DNA of 64,000 nucleotides. Origin: JALFST01 sp022779285 (GTDB taxonomy: Bacteria > Bacillota > Clostridia > Tissierellales > Peptoniphilaceae). The notes below the pieces were generated by a model. That model saw only the letters and a list, made by a program, of their open reading frames with translations. It did no database searches and was not told where the DNA came from. The DNA lies in NCBI GenBank assembly GCA_050313895.1, contig JBNPMI010000003.1, one strand, 5' to 3'. The stretch's first letter is position 1; every line of letters begins with the position of its first letter. Position numbers and translations under genes: made by a program. Below, piece after piece: positions 43,764-52,271 of this stretch.

Positions 43764-44974
43764 TTTTTCCGCTCCTTTCCTTCATCGGATTCTTCTTCGA
43801 TCCAGATACACTCCAGCGGAGATTGCTCTACGCGTCGCATCATTTCAGGAGTATTCATAGAACGAACGGAAATGCAAAGAAACGGCACGCTTGATTCACA
43901 TTGATGAAGCAGACTTCCATAGTTAAAATCGTCGAATTGCTGCACGAAGATCAGCTGCTTATTTTCCCCAAGATAGCTGAGCTTCCATGCCGATTGCTCT
44001 TTTTGGAACGGAATGGAAGCAAGCGTCAGCTGAAAATCAGAGATTTCTTCCTCGCTCCGGAAGCGAGAAATCTGTTCCGATGGTGTGGCATATTCCAATG
44101 TTGCATGATTGCGCAGAATTTGCAGGCCGAAGGTGTATACAAGATTCAAAAAGTCGGTACGATCCTGAAGATCCTTTTCGGTTGCGGGATCCGAAACCGG
44201 ATTTTTCATTTTATCAAATCGGACGTCTGGAGATGCTGAAATCGACTTCGTGTCGACAATAATTCGTAAAGGAACACTTTCATAGTCCGAATAGTGACGA
44301 ATCATCCATTGCTGCAGGCGTGCACTGAGCTTCCAGTGCGCATGCGCAAGGCTTTCTCCGTTTGTGAGAGGATCTACGGAAAATACATCATCGGTTACAC
44401 TCATCAATGCGCGTCTCTCAACCGTAGTATGGATTTCATCGAGCAGCTTCTGCTCGCTTTGAAGCCCGGGCCATTCAATTTCCTTGGGAAGCCGGCAGCA
44501 TTCCACGGAATCCTTGTTTTTGCTGCCAAAGAAACGCAAGTGAAAAAAACCTAAAAGATCCTCATACGTCGGTTCTTTCGAGCGCAAGGAATAAGGACCG
44601 GTATAAGGCAAATGAAAGCTGAGCTCCACATTTCTTTTTTCCTTTGGCTGAAGCATGAGCTCCAACGGTTTGCTTCCATGCTTTTTTTTCAACGGCAATT
44701 CACGAAAGCGCAGAAAAAAAGCCATGAGTGACGAATCGTTGGTGAGCTCACAAATCCATGTCCCCTCCCCGCTCTCCGAGGCATGAGGGGTGACGGATTC
44801 TTCCAAATGCAATAGCTTTCCGGAAAAAAGGCTGATTGCCAGAGAAAGGATGGGAAGCAATGTCCAAAACAGAATCAAAATATGTGGAAAGGGCCGCAGC
44901 TGTAAATTGGCAAGCAGAAACAAGGCGATCCAGCCGATTGCCCAAAGTAAGAAGCGATGACGAATCCCTTTCAT
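43760..44974 (-). CDS. DUF58 domain protein
   Basis: The 404-residue protein starts with two membrane helices (about 7-50), followed by a beta-rich region and the DUF58 domain. The domain's typical stretch around a (D)xR.IxW-like motif reads LAHAHWKLSARLQQWMIRHY at about 213-232. The C-terminal part may adopt a von Willebrand A-like fold. It is translationally coupled to both neighbours (ATGA overlaps). Together with MoxR it may act in chaperoning or assembly of the membrane transglutaminase; this is inferred from recurrent gene neighbourhood. Confidence 0.85.
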   Translation of the reverse strand: MKGIRHRFLLWAIGWIALFLLANLQLRPFPHILILFWTLLPILSLAISLFSGKLLHLEESVTPHASESGEGTWICELTNDSSLMAFFLRFRELPLKKKHGSKPLELMLQPKEKRNVELSFHLPYTGPYSLRSKEPTYEDLLGFFHLRFFGSKNKDSVECCRLPKEIEWPGLQSEQKLLDEIHTTVERRALMSVTDDVFSVDPLTNGESLAHAHWKLSARLQQWMIRHYSDYESVPLRIIVDTKSISASPDVRFDKMKNPVSDPATEKDLQDRTDFLNLVYTFGLQILRNHATLEYATPSEQISRFRSEEEISDFQLTLASIPFQKEQSAWKLSYLGENKQLIFVQQFDDFNYGSLLHQCESSVPFLCISVRSMNTPEMMRRVEQSPLECIWIEEESDEGKERKK

Positions 44975-45930
44975 CGGGGTGCCACCGTCTGTTGTAATAT
45001 ATTTTCCACGATTTCACCTGCAGTCATATCCCTGCCCCTGGCCTGCGGCTTGAGTATGATACGATGATCCAGAACATCATGTAAAATGATTTGCACATCA
45101 TCGGGAATGACATAGCCTCTTCCGTTGATCAATGCCAGTGCAGAAGCTGCACGTAGAAGCATTTGCCCGGCACGCGGGCTTACGCCGAGTTCAATATCCG
45201 GATGCTGACGAGTGGCTCGGCAGAGCTGCAGCACATAGCGCTTTACCGAATCGGATGTCTCAACAAGGTTCACCTGATCCTTGATCCAGCGAATCTCCTG
45301 CTCTGAGGCCACAACCTGAACCACTTCATCCATTTTCGGCAATACATTGCTGTCCACAATTTGCATTTCCTCTTCAAAGGAAGGATATCCGATCGACAAA
45401 CGCATCATAAACCGGTCCAATTGAGCTTCGGGCAACGGATAGGTTCCGGAATGCTCAATCGGATTCTGCGTGGCCATTACCATGAAGGGCTGTGGCAAGG
45501 GATAGGTTTTTCCTTCCACCGTCACCTGGCCTTCCTGCATGGCTTCCAAAAGCGCTGATTGCGTACGAGGGGAGGTGCGGTTGATTTCATCGGCGAGCAG
45601 GATCTGGGTATTTACCGCTCCTTCCTGAAATTGAAACTCGGACGTTTTTGGATTATAAATGTTAAAGCCGGTCAGATCGGACGGCATAAGATCCGGCGTA
45701 AACTGGGTTCTTCGAAAGCGAAGATCCACAGCATGAGCAATGGCATGCACAATCGTAGTCTTGCCAATTCCCGGAACATCCTCCAGCAGCACATGCCCTC
45801 CGGCCAATAAGCAAACGATCATTTTTTGTATGATCATATCTTTCCCGATGACGGCCGCGCCTACACTTCTTAATACCTTATCATTGAGCTGCTGAGCAAT
45901 ATCGGCAGCTCGGGAATCTAATTGAGTCAT
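44971..45930 (-). CDS. MoxR-family AAA+ ATPase
   Basis: Chaperone-like ATPase of the MoxR group with 319 residues. Walker A is EDVPGIGKTT, Walker B LLADEINRTSPRTQSALLEA, sensor 1 VMATQNPIEHSGTYPLPEAQ, and sensor 2 lies near SPRAGQMLLRAA. I start at ATG 45930 (MTQLDSRAAD), preceded by AAGGAA; the 22 codons upstream in frame overlap the promoter. It is the first gene of the MoxR-DUF58-transglutaminase operon. Confidence 0.94.
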   Translation of the reverse strand: MTQLDSRAADIAQQLNDKVLRSVGAAVIGKDMIIQKMIVCLLAGGHVLLEDVPGIGKTTIVHAIAHAVDLRFRRTQFTPDLMPSDLTGFNIYNPKTSEFQFQEGAVNTQILLADEINRTSPRTQSALLEAMQEGQVTVEGKTYPLPQPFMVMATQNPIEHSGTYPLPEAQLDRFMMRLSIGYPSFEEEMQIVDSNVLPKMDEVVQVVASEQEIRWIKDQVNLVETSDSVKRYVLQLCRATRQHPDIELGVSPRAGQMLLRAASALALINGRGYVIPDDVQIILHDVLDHRIILKPQARGRDMTAGEIVENILQQTVAPR

Positions 45931-45964
45931 AGCATTCCTTTCCTGATTAGTTACCGTTTTGTTA

Positions 45965-46000
45965 CTTTCATAGTATATACGATTGATCGGTTTCAAACAA
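45965..46000 (-). promoter_or_regulatory. Promoter of the moxR operon
   Basis: On the - strand, TTGTTT (46000-45995) and TATACT (45977-45972) are spaced by 17 bases. It nearly touches the divergent promoter of the recombinase gene. Confidence 0.65.
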
Positions 46001-46004
46001 ACTT

Positions 46005-46021
46005 ATGATACAATAAACAAA
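46005..46021 (+). promoter_or_regulatory. Probable extended -10 promoter of the recombinase gene
   Basis: TACAAT at 46009-46014 is preceded by TG plus one base; there is no clear -35. A start near 46021 would give a 15-base leader. Confidence 0.4.
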
Positions 46022-46035
46022 GAAATGAGGCATGT

Positions 46036-47016
46036 ATGAATTCTGAATTTCCCTTAATTCTTGAGGACTATCTCAACTATCTGAAAACGGTTCGAGGACT
46101 TTCTCCACGAACCGTTCAGGAATATGCTTATGATTTACGCGCTTTTCTTCGTTTTCTGCGTTGGCGCCGCGGCGGAGCCGAGTTTCGATCGCTTCCATTG
46201 GAGGAAATTCCCATCAATGACATGACGGAAAAAGATCTGGAGAATGTACGTCTCAATGATTTACACGCATTTCTTGCACATTCCGAGGATGATAGAGGGA
46301 ACTCCTCCAATCGAAGAGCTCGCCTGACATCCTCCATTCGTTCATTCTATAAATATCTTGTGGTGGTAGAAGAGTATTTTGAGAAAAATCCTGCGGATCG
46401 ATTAAGTGCTCCGAAACGCAAAAAGCGTCACCCCGTCTATCTGACTCTTGAGGAGGCCTTTCACCTGATCGAAACAACCGCTCACCAGGATAATATTTTT
46501 TTTCGGTATCGGGATGTGGCAATGATCGTCACTTTTCTGACAACCGGCATTCGACTCAGTGAATTGTGCGGTATGAATGTCGGATCTTTAAGAGATACTT
46601 ATTTCAATGTTATCGGTAAAGGCAACAAGGAAAGAACGGTTTATATGACAGAATCCTGTCAGCAAAGCATTCAAGCCTATCTCAATGTACGACCGAAGGT
46701 TCCCGGTGAGAATGCACTCTTTCTTTCCACGCGAAACAGGAGAATTTCTCCTCGTGCCGTGCAGCATCGCATCGAACATTTCCTGCGTGAGGCCGGTTTT
46801 GATACCGAGGTCTACTCCACGCATAAATTGCGTCATACTGCAGCAACGCTGATGTATAAAGAAGGCGTGGATATTCGTACGCTTCAACGGATTTTAGGTC
46901 ATGCATCCTTGCAAACCACACAAATTTATACTCATGTGGAGGATCAAATGGCGCGAGAAGCCGTTGAAAAAAATCCGCTTTCCCACCTTCCAATTGAAAA
47001 GCTGGAGTCACAATAA
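46036..47016 (+). CDS. Tyrosine recombinase XerC/XerD-like
   Basis: Site-specific recombinase of the kind that resolves chromosome dimers. The SAM-like N-terminal domain begins FPLILEDYLNYLKTVRGLS; catalytic residues are Arg in TTGIRLSELCG, His-x-x-Arg in STHKLRHTAATLMY, His in ILGHASLQTTQ and Tyr in IYTHV. The 326 residues are slightly longer than the usual 295-305. The extra residues include an Arg-rich stretch (FLRWRRGGAEF) near position 43. It stands alone and convergent to the ThrE operon. No phage or integron genes are near, so a housekeeping Xer role is likely; XerC versus XerD cannot be decided here. Confidence 0.9.
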   Translation: MNSEFPLILEDYLNYLKTVRGLSPRTVQEYAYDLRAFLRFLRWRRGGAEFRSLPLEEIPINDMTEKDLENVRLNDLHAFLAHSEDDRGNSSNRRARLTSSIRSFYKYLVVVEEYFEKNPADRLSAPKRKKRHPVYLTLEEAFHLIETTAHQDNIFFRYRDVAMIVTFLTTGIRLSELCGMNVGSLRDTYFNVIGKGNKERTVYMTESCQQSIQAYLNVRPKVPGENALFLSTRNRRISPRAVQHRIEHFLREAGFDTEVYSTHKLRHTAATLMYKEGVDIRTLQRILGHASLQTTQIYTHVEDQMAREAVEKNPLSHLPIEKLESQ

Positions 47017-47017
47017 G

Positions 47018-47046
47018 AAAGGATCCCATTCAAAAGGGATCCTTTT
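47018..47046. terminator. Bidirectional terminator between xer and the ThrE operon
   Basis: 10-base stem AAAGGATCCC (47018-47027) with GGGATCCTTT (47036-47045), 8-base loop, with A residues before and T after. It lies between two convergent genes. Confidence 0.85.
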
Positions 47047-47052
47047 CGCATC

Positions 47053-47316
47053 TTAACCATGAAGTCCGCGAGCCTGACGATCCATATCCTCAATAACAAT
47101 ATCGAAGATTTCCCCCAGGCTTCGGCAATATTCCAATACCTTCCAGGGCTCGTTGGTATGAAAATGGATTTTAATCAAATCCTCATCTCCCACCGCAAGG
47201 AGGCAATCTCCCTGAAAATGCGTGCGGAAATAATCATTGATGGCGTCCTCATTCAAGTTTTCTCCCTCAATGAGAAGCTGTGTGTCATAACGAAATTCAA
47301 TATTTTGCTCTGTCAT
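47053..47316 (-). CDS. Stand-alone FakA middle-domain-like protein
   Basis: An 87-residue protein that aligns with the part of fatty-acid kinase FakA (YloV) lying after its DAK2 kinase domain: IEFRYDTQLLIEGENLNED, then GDCLLAVGDEDLIKIHFHTN and VLEYCRSLGEI. No kinase domain precedes it. The His-x-His of IHFHTN is kept; where FakA usually has Tyr-Cys-Thr this protein has Tyr-Asp-Thr. ATG 47316 follows AAAGGA. It is 30 bases after the ThrE C-part gene and probably in the same operon. Function unknown; similar short proteins appear in databases as kinase-to-dihydroxyacetone-kinase homologues. Confidence 0.75.
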   Translation of the reverse strand: MTEQNIEFRYDTQLLIEGENLNEDAINDYFRTHFQGDCLLAVGDEDLIKIHFHTNEPWKVLEYCRSLGEIFDIVIEDMDRQARGLHG

Positions 47317-47346
47317 AATGCATCCTTTCCAAAACACAACCGATGT

Positions 47347-47814
47347 TCATGATTTCTCTTCGATTTTTTTTCGATCCGACGAATAGATGATTCGAAAAAA
47401 TCGTTCTACAAATAACAATCCTAAGGCGATTCCCAAAGAGGTGAGGATCGCCTGTTTTCCATAATCGGCTACCGCTCCGTCCTTTGCAAAAACAAAAGCG
47501 TCCACCGCGCGAAAAAGCTGTCCTCCGGGAACCATCGGATAGAGTGTGGGGATTGTGAGCACCGTCACAGGCACACGGTGTTTTCTTGCCGCATATTGCG
47601 CATAGCAAGCCACGAGAGCGGTTGCAATCAGAGTAGAGAGAAAATCTCCGCCTCCCCTATCCAATAAAATCTTATAAACAATCCAGCTCAGCATTCCCAC
47701 CGTAGCATCCCGTACCGCAATACGACGATTTGTCCCTAAAAGCAATGCAATTGCGGCTACGGCTATCCACGCTCCGATGCCATCCCAGATATGCCATTCC
47801 AATAGCCAGTTCAT
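47347..47814 (-). CDS. Threonine/serine exporter, C-terminal half (ThrE2/DUF3815)
   Basis: Membrane protein of 155 residues with about five helices. It matches the ThrE_2 half of the ThrE exporter (VPVTVLTIPTLYPMVPGGQLFRAVDAFVF is near the conserved PxxPG segment, quoted in part: IPTLYPMVPGGQLFR). In Corynebacterium ThrE is one chain; many Firmicutes split it into two genes, as here. It starts eight bases after the N-part gene. The substrate could be threonine, serine or another small molecule. Confidence 0.88.
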   Translation of the reverse strand: MNWLLEWHIWDGIGAWIAVAAIALLLGTNRRIAVRDATVGMLSWIVYKILLDRGGGDFLSTLIATALVACYAQYAARKHRVPVTVLTIPTLYPMVPGGQLFRAVDAFVFAKDGAVADYGKQAILTSLGIALGLLFVERFFRIIYSSDRKKIEEKS

Positions 47815-47822
47815 ATTTTCTC

Positions 47823-48608
47823 CTAAAAAAAAGATCCGCCTGTTAAGAGCAAAGCAAACCCGGCGCCGACTGCAAGCGCCATAGCGGTAATTAAAGCGGA
47901 TAATAGGTTGCCTGCGGCTGTCAGGAAATTTCCTCGCATCGTATCTCGTATCCCATTGGTAAAGGTTGTACCGGGAAAAAAACTGATAAGACTCCCGATC
48001 GATGCGCTCGCCAAATCAAAGCTGAGAAAGCGGTGAAAAATTCCGATAAAAAGTACGATGATAAATGCATTAAGAAAAGGAGGAACAAAACCATCCGAAC
48101 GTTGATCGATCAGAATGCGTCCGGTAAGGCAGGAAAACAAGCTGCAAAGCCCTGCGATGATAATTTCAAGAATTCCTCCCTGGAGCATCATGGTAAATCC
48201 GGCGCCGGAGAGTCCGATAAACCACCAGGGCGCATAGGAAGCCGTCTTATGCTCCCGTTCCTTGAGGATTTGACGTGCCTGATCCGGATTGATGTCTCCT
48301 TCCGCTAACCTGCGAGACGTTGCATTTACAATCTGTATATTATCCAAATCCACTCGGCGATCGAAAATCCTGCGCACTGCTGTGATGATCTCCCCCTCCT
48401 CTGTTGTGAAAGAAACGTATAAACCCGTAAGAAGTGCCACAACATGAACAGATTGCGGATTTGCCAAGCTTAAGATCCGCGAAACGGTATCCTCCACACG
48501 ATTGGTTTCCGCGCCGCTTTCCATAAGCTCTTCCCCTGCATAAAGTGCAATGTCCAGAATCTTACGCTCTCTCTCTGATAGAGCCGGATTTTGTGAAATT
48601 TGCTCCAT
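47823..48608 (-). CDS. Threonine/serine exporter, N-terminal half (ThrE/DUF1212)
   Basis: The 261-residue protein has a cytoplasmic N-terminal domain with the family pattern LYAGEELMESGAETNRVEDT (about 19-38), followed by five or six membrane helices with FFPGTTFTNGIRDTMRGNF. ATG 48608 is chosen because GGAGGAG stands just before it; ATG 48620 is four codons upstream. An extended -10 promoter lies about 35 bases upstream. It forms an operon with the C-part and the FakA-like gene. Confidence 0.9.
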   Translation of the reverse strand: MEQISQNPALSERERKILDIALYAGEELMESGAETNRVEDTVSRILSLANPQSVHVVALLTGLYVSFTTEEGEIITAVRRIFDRRVDLDNIQIVNATSRRLAEGDINPDQARQILKEREHKTASYAPWWFIGLSGAGFTMMLQGGILEIIIAGLCSLFSCLTGRILIDQRSDGFVPPFLNAFIIVLFIGIFHRFLSFDLASASIGSLISFFPGTTFTNGIRDTMRGNFLTAAGNLLSALITAMALAVGAGFALLLTGGSFF

Positions 48609-48637
48609 AGACTCCTCCATAAGAAAGCATTCTCTAT

Positions 48638-48652
48638 GCATGCATTATATCA
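48638..48652 (-). promoter_or_regulatory. Extended -10 promoter of the ThrE operon
   Basis: On the - strand TATAAT (48649-48644) follows TG plus one base; the -35 position (TTTCCT) is poor. Confidence 0.45.
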
Positions 48653-48686
48653 TGCACAAAAAAGGAAGGAAAGACAGACATTTTTC

Positions 48687-48722
48687 TTGATTTTTTTTGA
48701 GATGGGTTATATAATATTTTTG
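48687..48722 (+). promoter_or_regulatory. Promoter of tRNA-Leu
   Basis: TTGATT at 48687-48692, TATAAT at 48710-48715, spacer 17. The start near 48722 is nine bases before the tRNA. Confidence 0.8.
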
Positions 48723-48730
48723 TTGTTTTC

Positions 48731-48814
48731 GCAGGTGTGGCGGAACCGGCAGACGCGCTAGTTTCAGGGACTAGTGAGAGCAATCTCGTGGGGGTTCAAA
48801 TCCCTTCACCTGCA
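48731..48814 (+). tRNA. tRNA-Leu (anticodon CAG)
   Basis: An 84-base class II tRNA. The acceptor stem pairs GCAGGTG with CACCTGC and the discriminator is A. The anticodon stem is CTAGT/ACTAG with loop TTCAGGG, which gives CAG for CUG codons. The variable arm includes GAGAGCAATCTC, and the T arm is GGGGGTTCAAATCCCTT. CCA is not encoded. It is a single transcription unit with its own promoter and terminator. Confidence 0.95.
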
Positions 48815-48815
48815 T

Positions 48816-48842
48816 ACGATCCGAAAGGATCGTTTTTTTTTT
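48816..48842 (+). terminator. Terminator of tRNA-Leu
   Basis: 7-base stem ACGATCC/GGATCGT around GAAA, then about ten T residues. Confidence 0.9.
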
Positions 48843-48862
48843 GGTGAATTTCCCCAAAAAAA

Positions 48863-48890
48863 TCCCCCTTCGAAAATTTTCGAAGGGGGA
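48863..48890. terminator. 28-bp perfect palindrome, terminator of the Bmp gene
   Basis: TCCCCCTTCGAAAA and its complement without spacer, flanked by A tracts on both sides. On the - strand it follows the lipoprotein stop by five bases and runs into a T tract. It also faces the tRNA terminator, so transcription is sealed from both sides. Confidence 0.88.
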
Positions 48891-48895
48891 AAAAA

Positions 48896-50074
48896 CTATT
48901 TCACATATGTGAGCGCAACCTGAGGAACCTTATTTGCAAAAATGCTGGGATCTCCACCTTCATCATAGGCGGGAATCGAAGAAAGAATTCCGTCCTTGTC
49001 CTCTTTAAGCGCACTGTAGAGCGCATTGTAATCCTCTTTGGTAAATTTCTTGAATCGAGAGAAATCATCCGGAAGCTGTACGCTATCAGATTCTACTCCC
49101 AAAAGCTGCGTTTTTCCGCCCTGAAAGCTTCCATCGGTTACGGACTTGCATGCCTCATAGACGGATTTGGTCAGATTCTTCATTGCGGAAGTAATGACCT
49201 CTTCCGCCAAGGGGTTCTGATTGACATCAACACCGATTACCTTGCCACCCTGTGCCTGAGCAGCTTTCAGGATCGAAGCGAAGATACCGCCACCGCAGGA
49301 GAAAATGACCTCTGTACCTGCCTTATACCAAGAAGTTGCAAGAGTATTGATTTCCGGCTTTGCAACGAAAGATTGCGTATAGTTGTACTTGATTTCTACT
49401 TTGGTATTCATTTCCTTTGCCGCCTGATTTGCACCGGCAACAAATCCATATCCGTAACGAACGACCGCGGGTACAGCAACGCCGCCCATGAAGCCCAGCT
49501 TTGTGTATCCATCCTTTACCGCTGCATAGCCGGCCATGAATCCCGGTTGATCCTCTTTAAACAGGATGGAAGTGGTATTCTGCGCTACCTTAACATCTCC
49601 CTTTTCAGGTTGCGGTTCAAAATCAACGGCGACAAATTTCACATCCGGATGCTCCTCCTGAGCCGTATAAATTGCACTCTGGAAAAGATAGCCGGGAGTC
49701 ACGACAATTTTCGCTCCGGCATTGACAGCCTGTTCTACCGCCTGGAGATACATCTGAGCGCCTTCTCCAGCAGGTTTTACGTAATTTGGCTTGACGCCAA
49801 TTTCGTCAGCAAATTTCGTAAGACCTTCATAGGAAGCCTGGTTAAAAGACTTGTCATCCAGTGTACCGAGATCCGTAACCAGATAGAGCGAGTTGTCGTC
49901 AATAGTAACTTTTCCATCATCTTTTTTTGAGCTTTGTTCCTGTGATGATTCCTTTTCCGATGAACCCTTTGCCGAGGACGACTGTGCTGCAGGTGCTGTT
50001 TTCGGTGCTCCGCAAGCGGTCAACGCCATGGTTCCTGCCAACAGAAATGCCAGCAGTTTTTTAGATGTCTTCAT
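48896..50074 (-). CDS. BMP/PnrA-like lipoprotein, nucleoside-type substrate-binding protein
   Basis: Extracytoplasmic binding protein of an ABC importer. The 392-residue precursor begins MKTSKKLLAFLLAGTMALTA, with the lipid-attachment cysteine at position 21 (LTAC), then a Ser/Glu/Lys-rich linker to about 55 and the periplasmic-binding fold (SLYLVTDLGTLDDKSFNQAS). The PnrA/BmpA relatives with known ligands bind purine nucleosides. I start at ATG 50074 because AGAGGAA precedes it and the signal peptide starts there; the frame extends 20 codons further. The gene comes last, after the transporter genes, with a 119-base gap. Confidence 0.94.
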   Translation of the reverse strand: MKTSKKLLAFLLAGTMALTACGAPKTAPAAQSSSAKGSSEKESSQEQSSKKDDGKVTIDDNSLYLVTDLGTLDDKSFNQASYEGLTKFADEIGVKPNYVKPAGEGAQMYLQAVEQAVNAGAKIVVTPGYLFQSAIYTAQEEHPDVKFVAVDFEPQPEKGDVKVAQNTTSILFKEDQPGFMAGYAAVKDGYTKLGFMGGVAVPAVVRYGYGFVAGANQAAKEMNTKVEIKYNYTQSFVAKPEINTLATSWYKAGTEVIFSCGGGIFASILKAAQAQGGKVIGVDVNQNPLAEEVITSAMKNLTKSVYEACKSVTDGSFQGGKTQLLGVESDSVQLPDDFSRFKKFTKEDYNALYSALKEDKDGILSSIPAYDEGGDPSIFANKVPQVALTYVK

Positions 50075-50158
50075 ATTTCCTCTCTTTCTATACATTCCAT
50101 TTTTCTTTCGGTTCTCCTTGGAACCGATGCGCATGCACGCATTCGTTATTGCTCAAAT

Positions 50159-50187
50159 ATTATCGCACATTTTGACGTAATGGAAAA
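50159..50187 (-). promoter_or_regulatory. Possible internal promoter of the Bmp gene
   Basis: On the - strand TTTTCC (50187-50182) and GATAAT (50164-50159) with spacer 17. A small hairpin (CGGTTC 50109-50114 with GAACCG 50121-50126) follows in the leader. A separate promoter would fit the high demand for binding protein. Confidence 0.35.
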
Positions 50188-50193
50188 GACTTG

Positions 50194-51153
50194 TTAACGT
50201 TTCCCCTTATCAAAGGGCTGGCCTTCGGCAGCAGGCGCGCGCGATTTCTTACTGGTTAAAAAGAGTACGACGATCGTAATAATATAGGGCAAAATATTGT
50301 AAAACACCTGCGGAATCCCGAGCTCCGCCAAAACCGGAATTCCGGAATAGGCTGCAGAAACAGTCTTTAACAGCCCGAAGAAAAATGCTGCAAGTGCAAT
50401 CGGCAAGGGCTTCCATTGCCCGAAGATCAATACGGCGATTGCCAAAAATCCGTACCCGGCCACTTCCCCGTTAAATTCAGTAGCTATGGGTAAAATGTAT
50501 GCCAATCCGCCGAATCCGCCTAATGCTCCGGAAATCAGCACGCCTGCCCATCGAATTCGACTGACCGAGACGCCCGCCGCATCGGTTGCCTGCGGAAACT
50601 CACCCGCGGATCGTAAACGCAAACCGAATCTCGTATGATAAAGTATAAATTGCGAAGCGATAAGAATCAGGATTCCGATATAGGTCGTGATATATGCTCC
50701 CTGAAACAACACCTCTCCGATAAAGGGGATATCTCCCAGTACCGGAACCTTGGCGATCGCAAAATCTCCTGTAAAGGCGATTTGCTGAATCCCGACCATT
50801 GAGCGTGCTACAAAGATGGAAAATGCACCGGCAAACATGTTCAACGCCGTACCTGAAATCGTCTGATCCGCAAACATATTAATCGAGGCAAAAGCGTGCA
50901 GAGCTGAATACAGTATGCCGACAACGACCGATAACAATATGGCAATCAGAAGAGAAGAACCGGATTGGAAATTTTCCGAAAGATTTGCGAAATGCAGATA
51001 AAGTGTCCCTGCAAAGGCACCCATCACCATGATTCCTTCCAGTCCGATATTGATGACACCGCTTCTCTCAGAGTACATTGCAGCAAGCGCTACAACAAGA
51101 AGCGGGATACTGAAAACCATCATCTGCTGTAAAATAAAAATAAAAATTGTCAT
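50194..51153 (-). CDS. ABC transporter permease, second (NupQ/YufQ-like)
   Basis: Membrane subunit of 319 residues with 8-9 helices. It contains SERSGVINIGLEGIMVMGAF, the signature of nucleoside/Bmp-type permeases in the BPD_transp_2 family. Its start overlaps the end of the first permease gene by four bases, so both are made together. The C-terminal tail (SKKSRAPAAEGQPFDKGKR) is basic. It pairs with the other permease to form the channel. Confidence 0.92.
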   Translation of the reverse strand: MTIFIFILQQMMVFSIPLLVVALAAMYSERSGVINIGLEGIMVMGAFAGTLYLHFANLSENFQSGSSLLIAILLSVVVGILYSALHAFASINMFADQTISGTALNMFAGAFSIFVARSMVGIQQIAFTGDFAIAKVPVLGDIPFIGEVLFQGAYITTYIGILILIASQFILYHTRFGLRLRSAGEFPQATDAAGVSVSRIRWAGVLISGALGGFGGLAYILPIATEFNGEVAGYGFLAIAVLIFGQWKPLPIALAAFFFGLLKTVSAAYSGIPVLAELGIPQVFYNILPYIITIVVLFLTSKKSRAPAAEGQPFDKGKR

Positions 51154-52271
51154 TGCGCTTCCTCCTGATTCGATGCTGTTTCAGATACGGCGCTTGCGGT
51201 CTCATGCTTTTTTTTCTTCTTCTCTTTTTTAGATAAAAGACGTTGAAAGAGCACGGACAGAGCGGAGACATAAAGAATGAAGGAAATGATAATCGTGACC
51301 AGCTCCGGCGCATAGCCGAGCGTTTGAATTGCCTGACCGCCCATTTTTAAAAAGGCAAAGAACAGAGCGGAAAGAAGGATGCCGATGGGCTCATTGAGTC
51401 CCAGCAAGGCGACGGCGATTCCGTCAAAGCCTTCCTGCGGCAGCACGTCCTGGACCGCAATCGAATTTCCGGCGCCTGATAAATACAGCATACCTCCGCC
51501 CAGACCCGCCATGGCTCCGGCAATCGCCATCGATTGAATGATGGCCATTTTTTCATTAATGCCGGCATATTTTGCGGCAAAGCGATTGAGTCCCACTCCC
51601 TTGATCTCATAGCCGAAGGTGGTTTTTTTCAGAGCAATGTGCAAAAGGATCACCATAATCACACCGATGACAAAGGTTCCGCTGGCAATGGTTCCGGGAA
51701 AAATTGTAGTCATCAGCATTTTCGGTACTTCCGTCTGAATATAGACGGTATTGTTTTTCAGTTGATTGTAGAGGTTGAGACGCTTGATCAAGTCATTGAC
51801 AGTATACATGGAAATATAATTCAGCATGATGCAGGAGATGACCTCATTGACATTGCGATACGCTTTTAATGCGCCCACGATGCCCGCAAGGAATGCTCCG
51901 CCTGCGGCAGCAATCAAGAGCGCCAGTATCCACATGAGCTGAGGCGGAACGATATCCTCCAGACGGTTACAAACCAAAATGGCCAGAAATCCGCCAAAGA
52001 GGAATTGTCCGGATGCGCCGATATTAAACATTCCCGTCTGAAATGCGACGCCCACGGCGAGGCCCGTCATCAACAGCGGCATGGCGTGATAAAACATATC
52101 TCCTACGCCTTCCCAACCGCGTGAAAACGGACCGGAAAAGAAAGTGGGAATGGCCTTTGCCGCCGATTCCGAATTGGTTCCGATAATGACAAAAATACTG
52201 ATCATAAGACCGACACAAATGGCAATCAGCGACGGAGCGGCGTGTCGGAATACGGATTTCATCTTATGCAT
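51150..52271 (-). CDS. ABC transporter permease, first (NupP/YufP-like)
   Basis: Membrane subunit of 373 residues with about nine helices, also in the BPD_transp_2 family (AFQTGMFNIGASGQFLFGGF near 77-96, EVISCIMLNYISMY near 142-155). A Lys-rich cytoplasmic tail (KKEKKKKKHETAS) ends the protein. ATG 52271 lies six bases after GGAGGG, inside the last codons of the ATPase gene; ATG 52262 is less well spaced. Confidence 0.92.
   Translation of the reverse strand: MHKMKSVFRHAAPSLIAICVGLMISIFVIIGTNSESAAKAIPTFFSGPFSRGWEGVGDMFYHAMPLLMTGLAVGVAFQTGMFNIGASGQFLFGGFLAILVCNRLEDIVPPQLMWILALLIAAAGGAFLAGIVGALKAYRNVNEVISCIMLNYISMYTVNDLIKRLNLYNQLKNNTVYIQTEVPKMLMTTIFPGTIASGTFVIGVIMVILLHIALKKTTFGYEIKGVGLNRFAAKYAGINEKMAIIQSMAIAGAMAGLGGGMLYLSGAGNSIAVQDVLPQEGFDGIAVALLGLNEPIGILLSALFFAFLKMGGQAIQTLGYAPELVTIIISFILYVSALSVLFQRLLSKKEKKKKKHETASAVSETASNQEEAQ

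Noticed and set aside
46036..47016. An integrase of a genomic island or integron
   Set aside because: No attachment repeats, phage genes or cassette array are nearby, and the neighbours are ordinary chromosomal genes.
48731..48814. An integration site in the 3' end of tRNA-Leu
   Set aside because: I see no duplicate of the tRNA 3' end in the window and no integrase directly beside it; its terminator follows at once.
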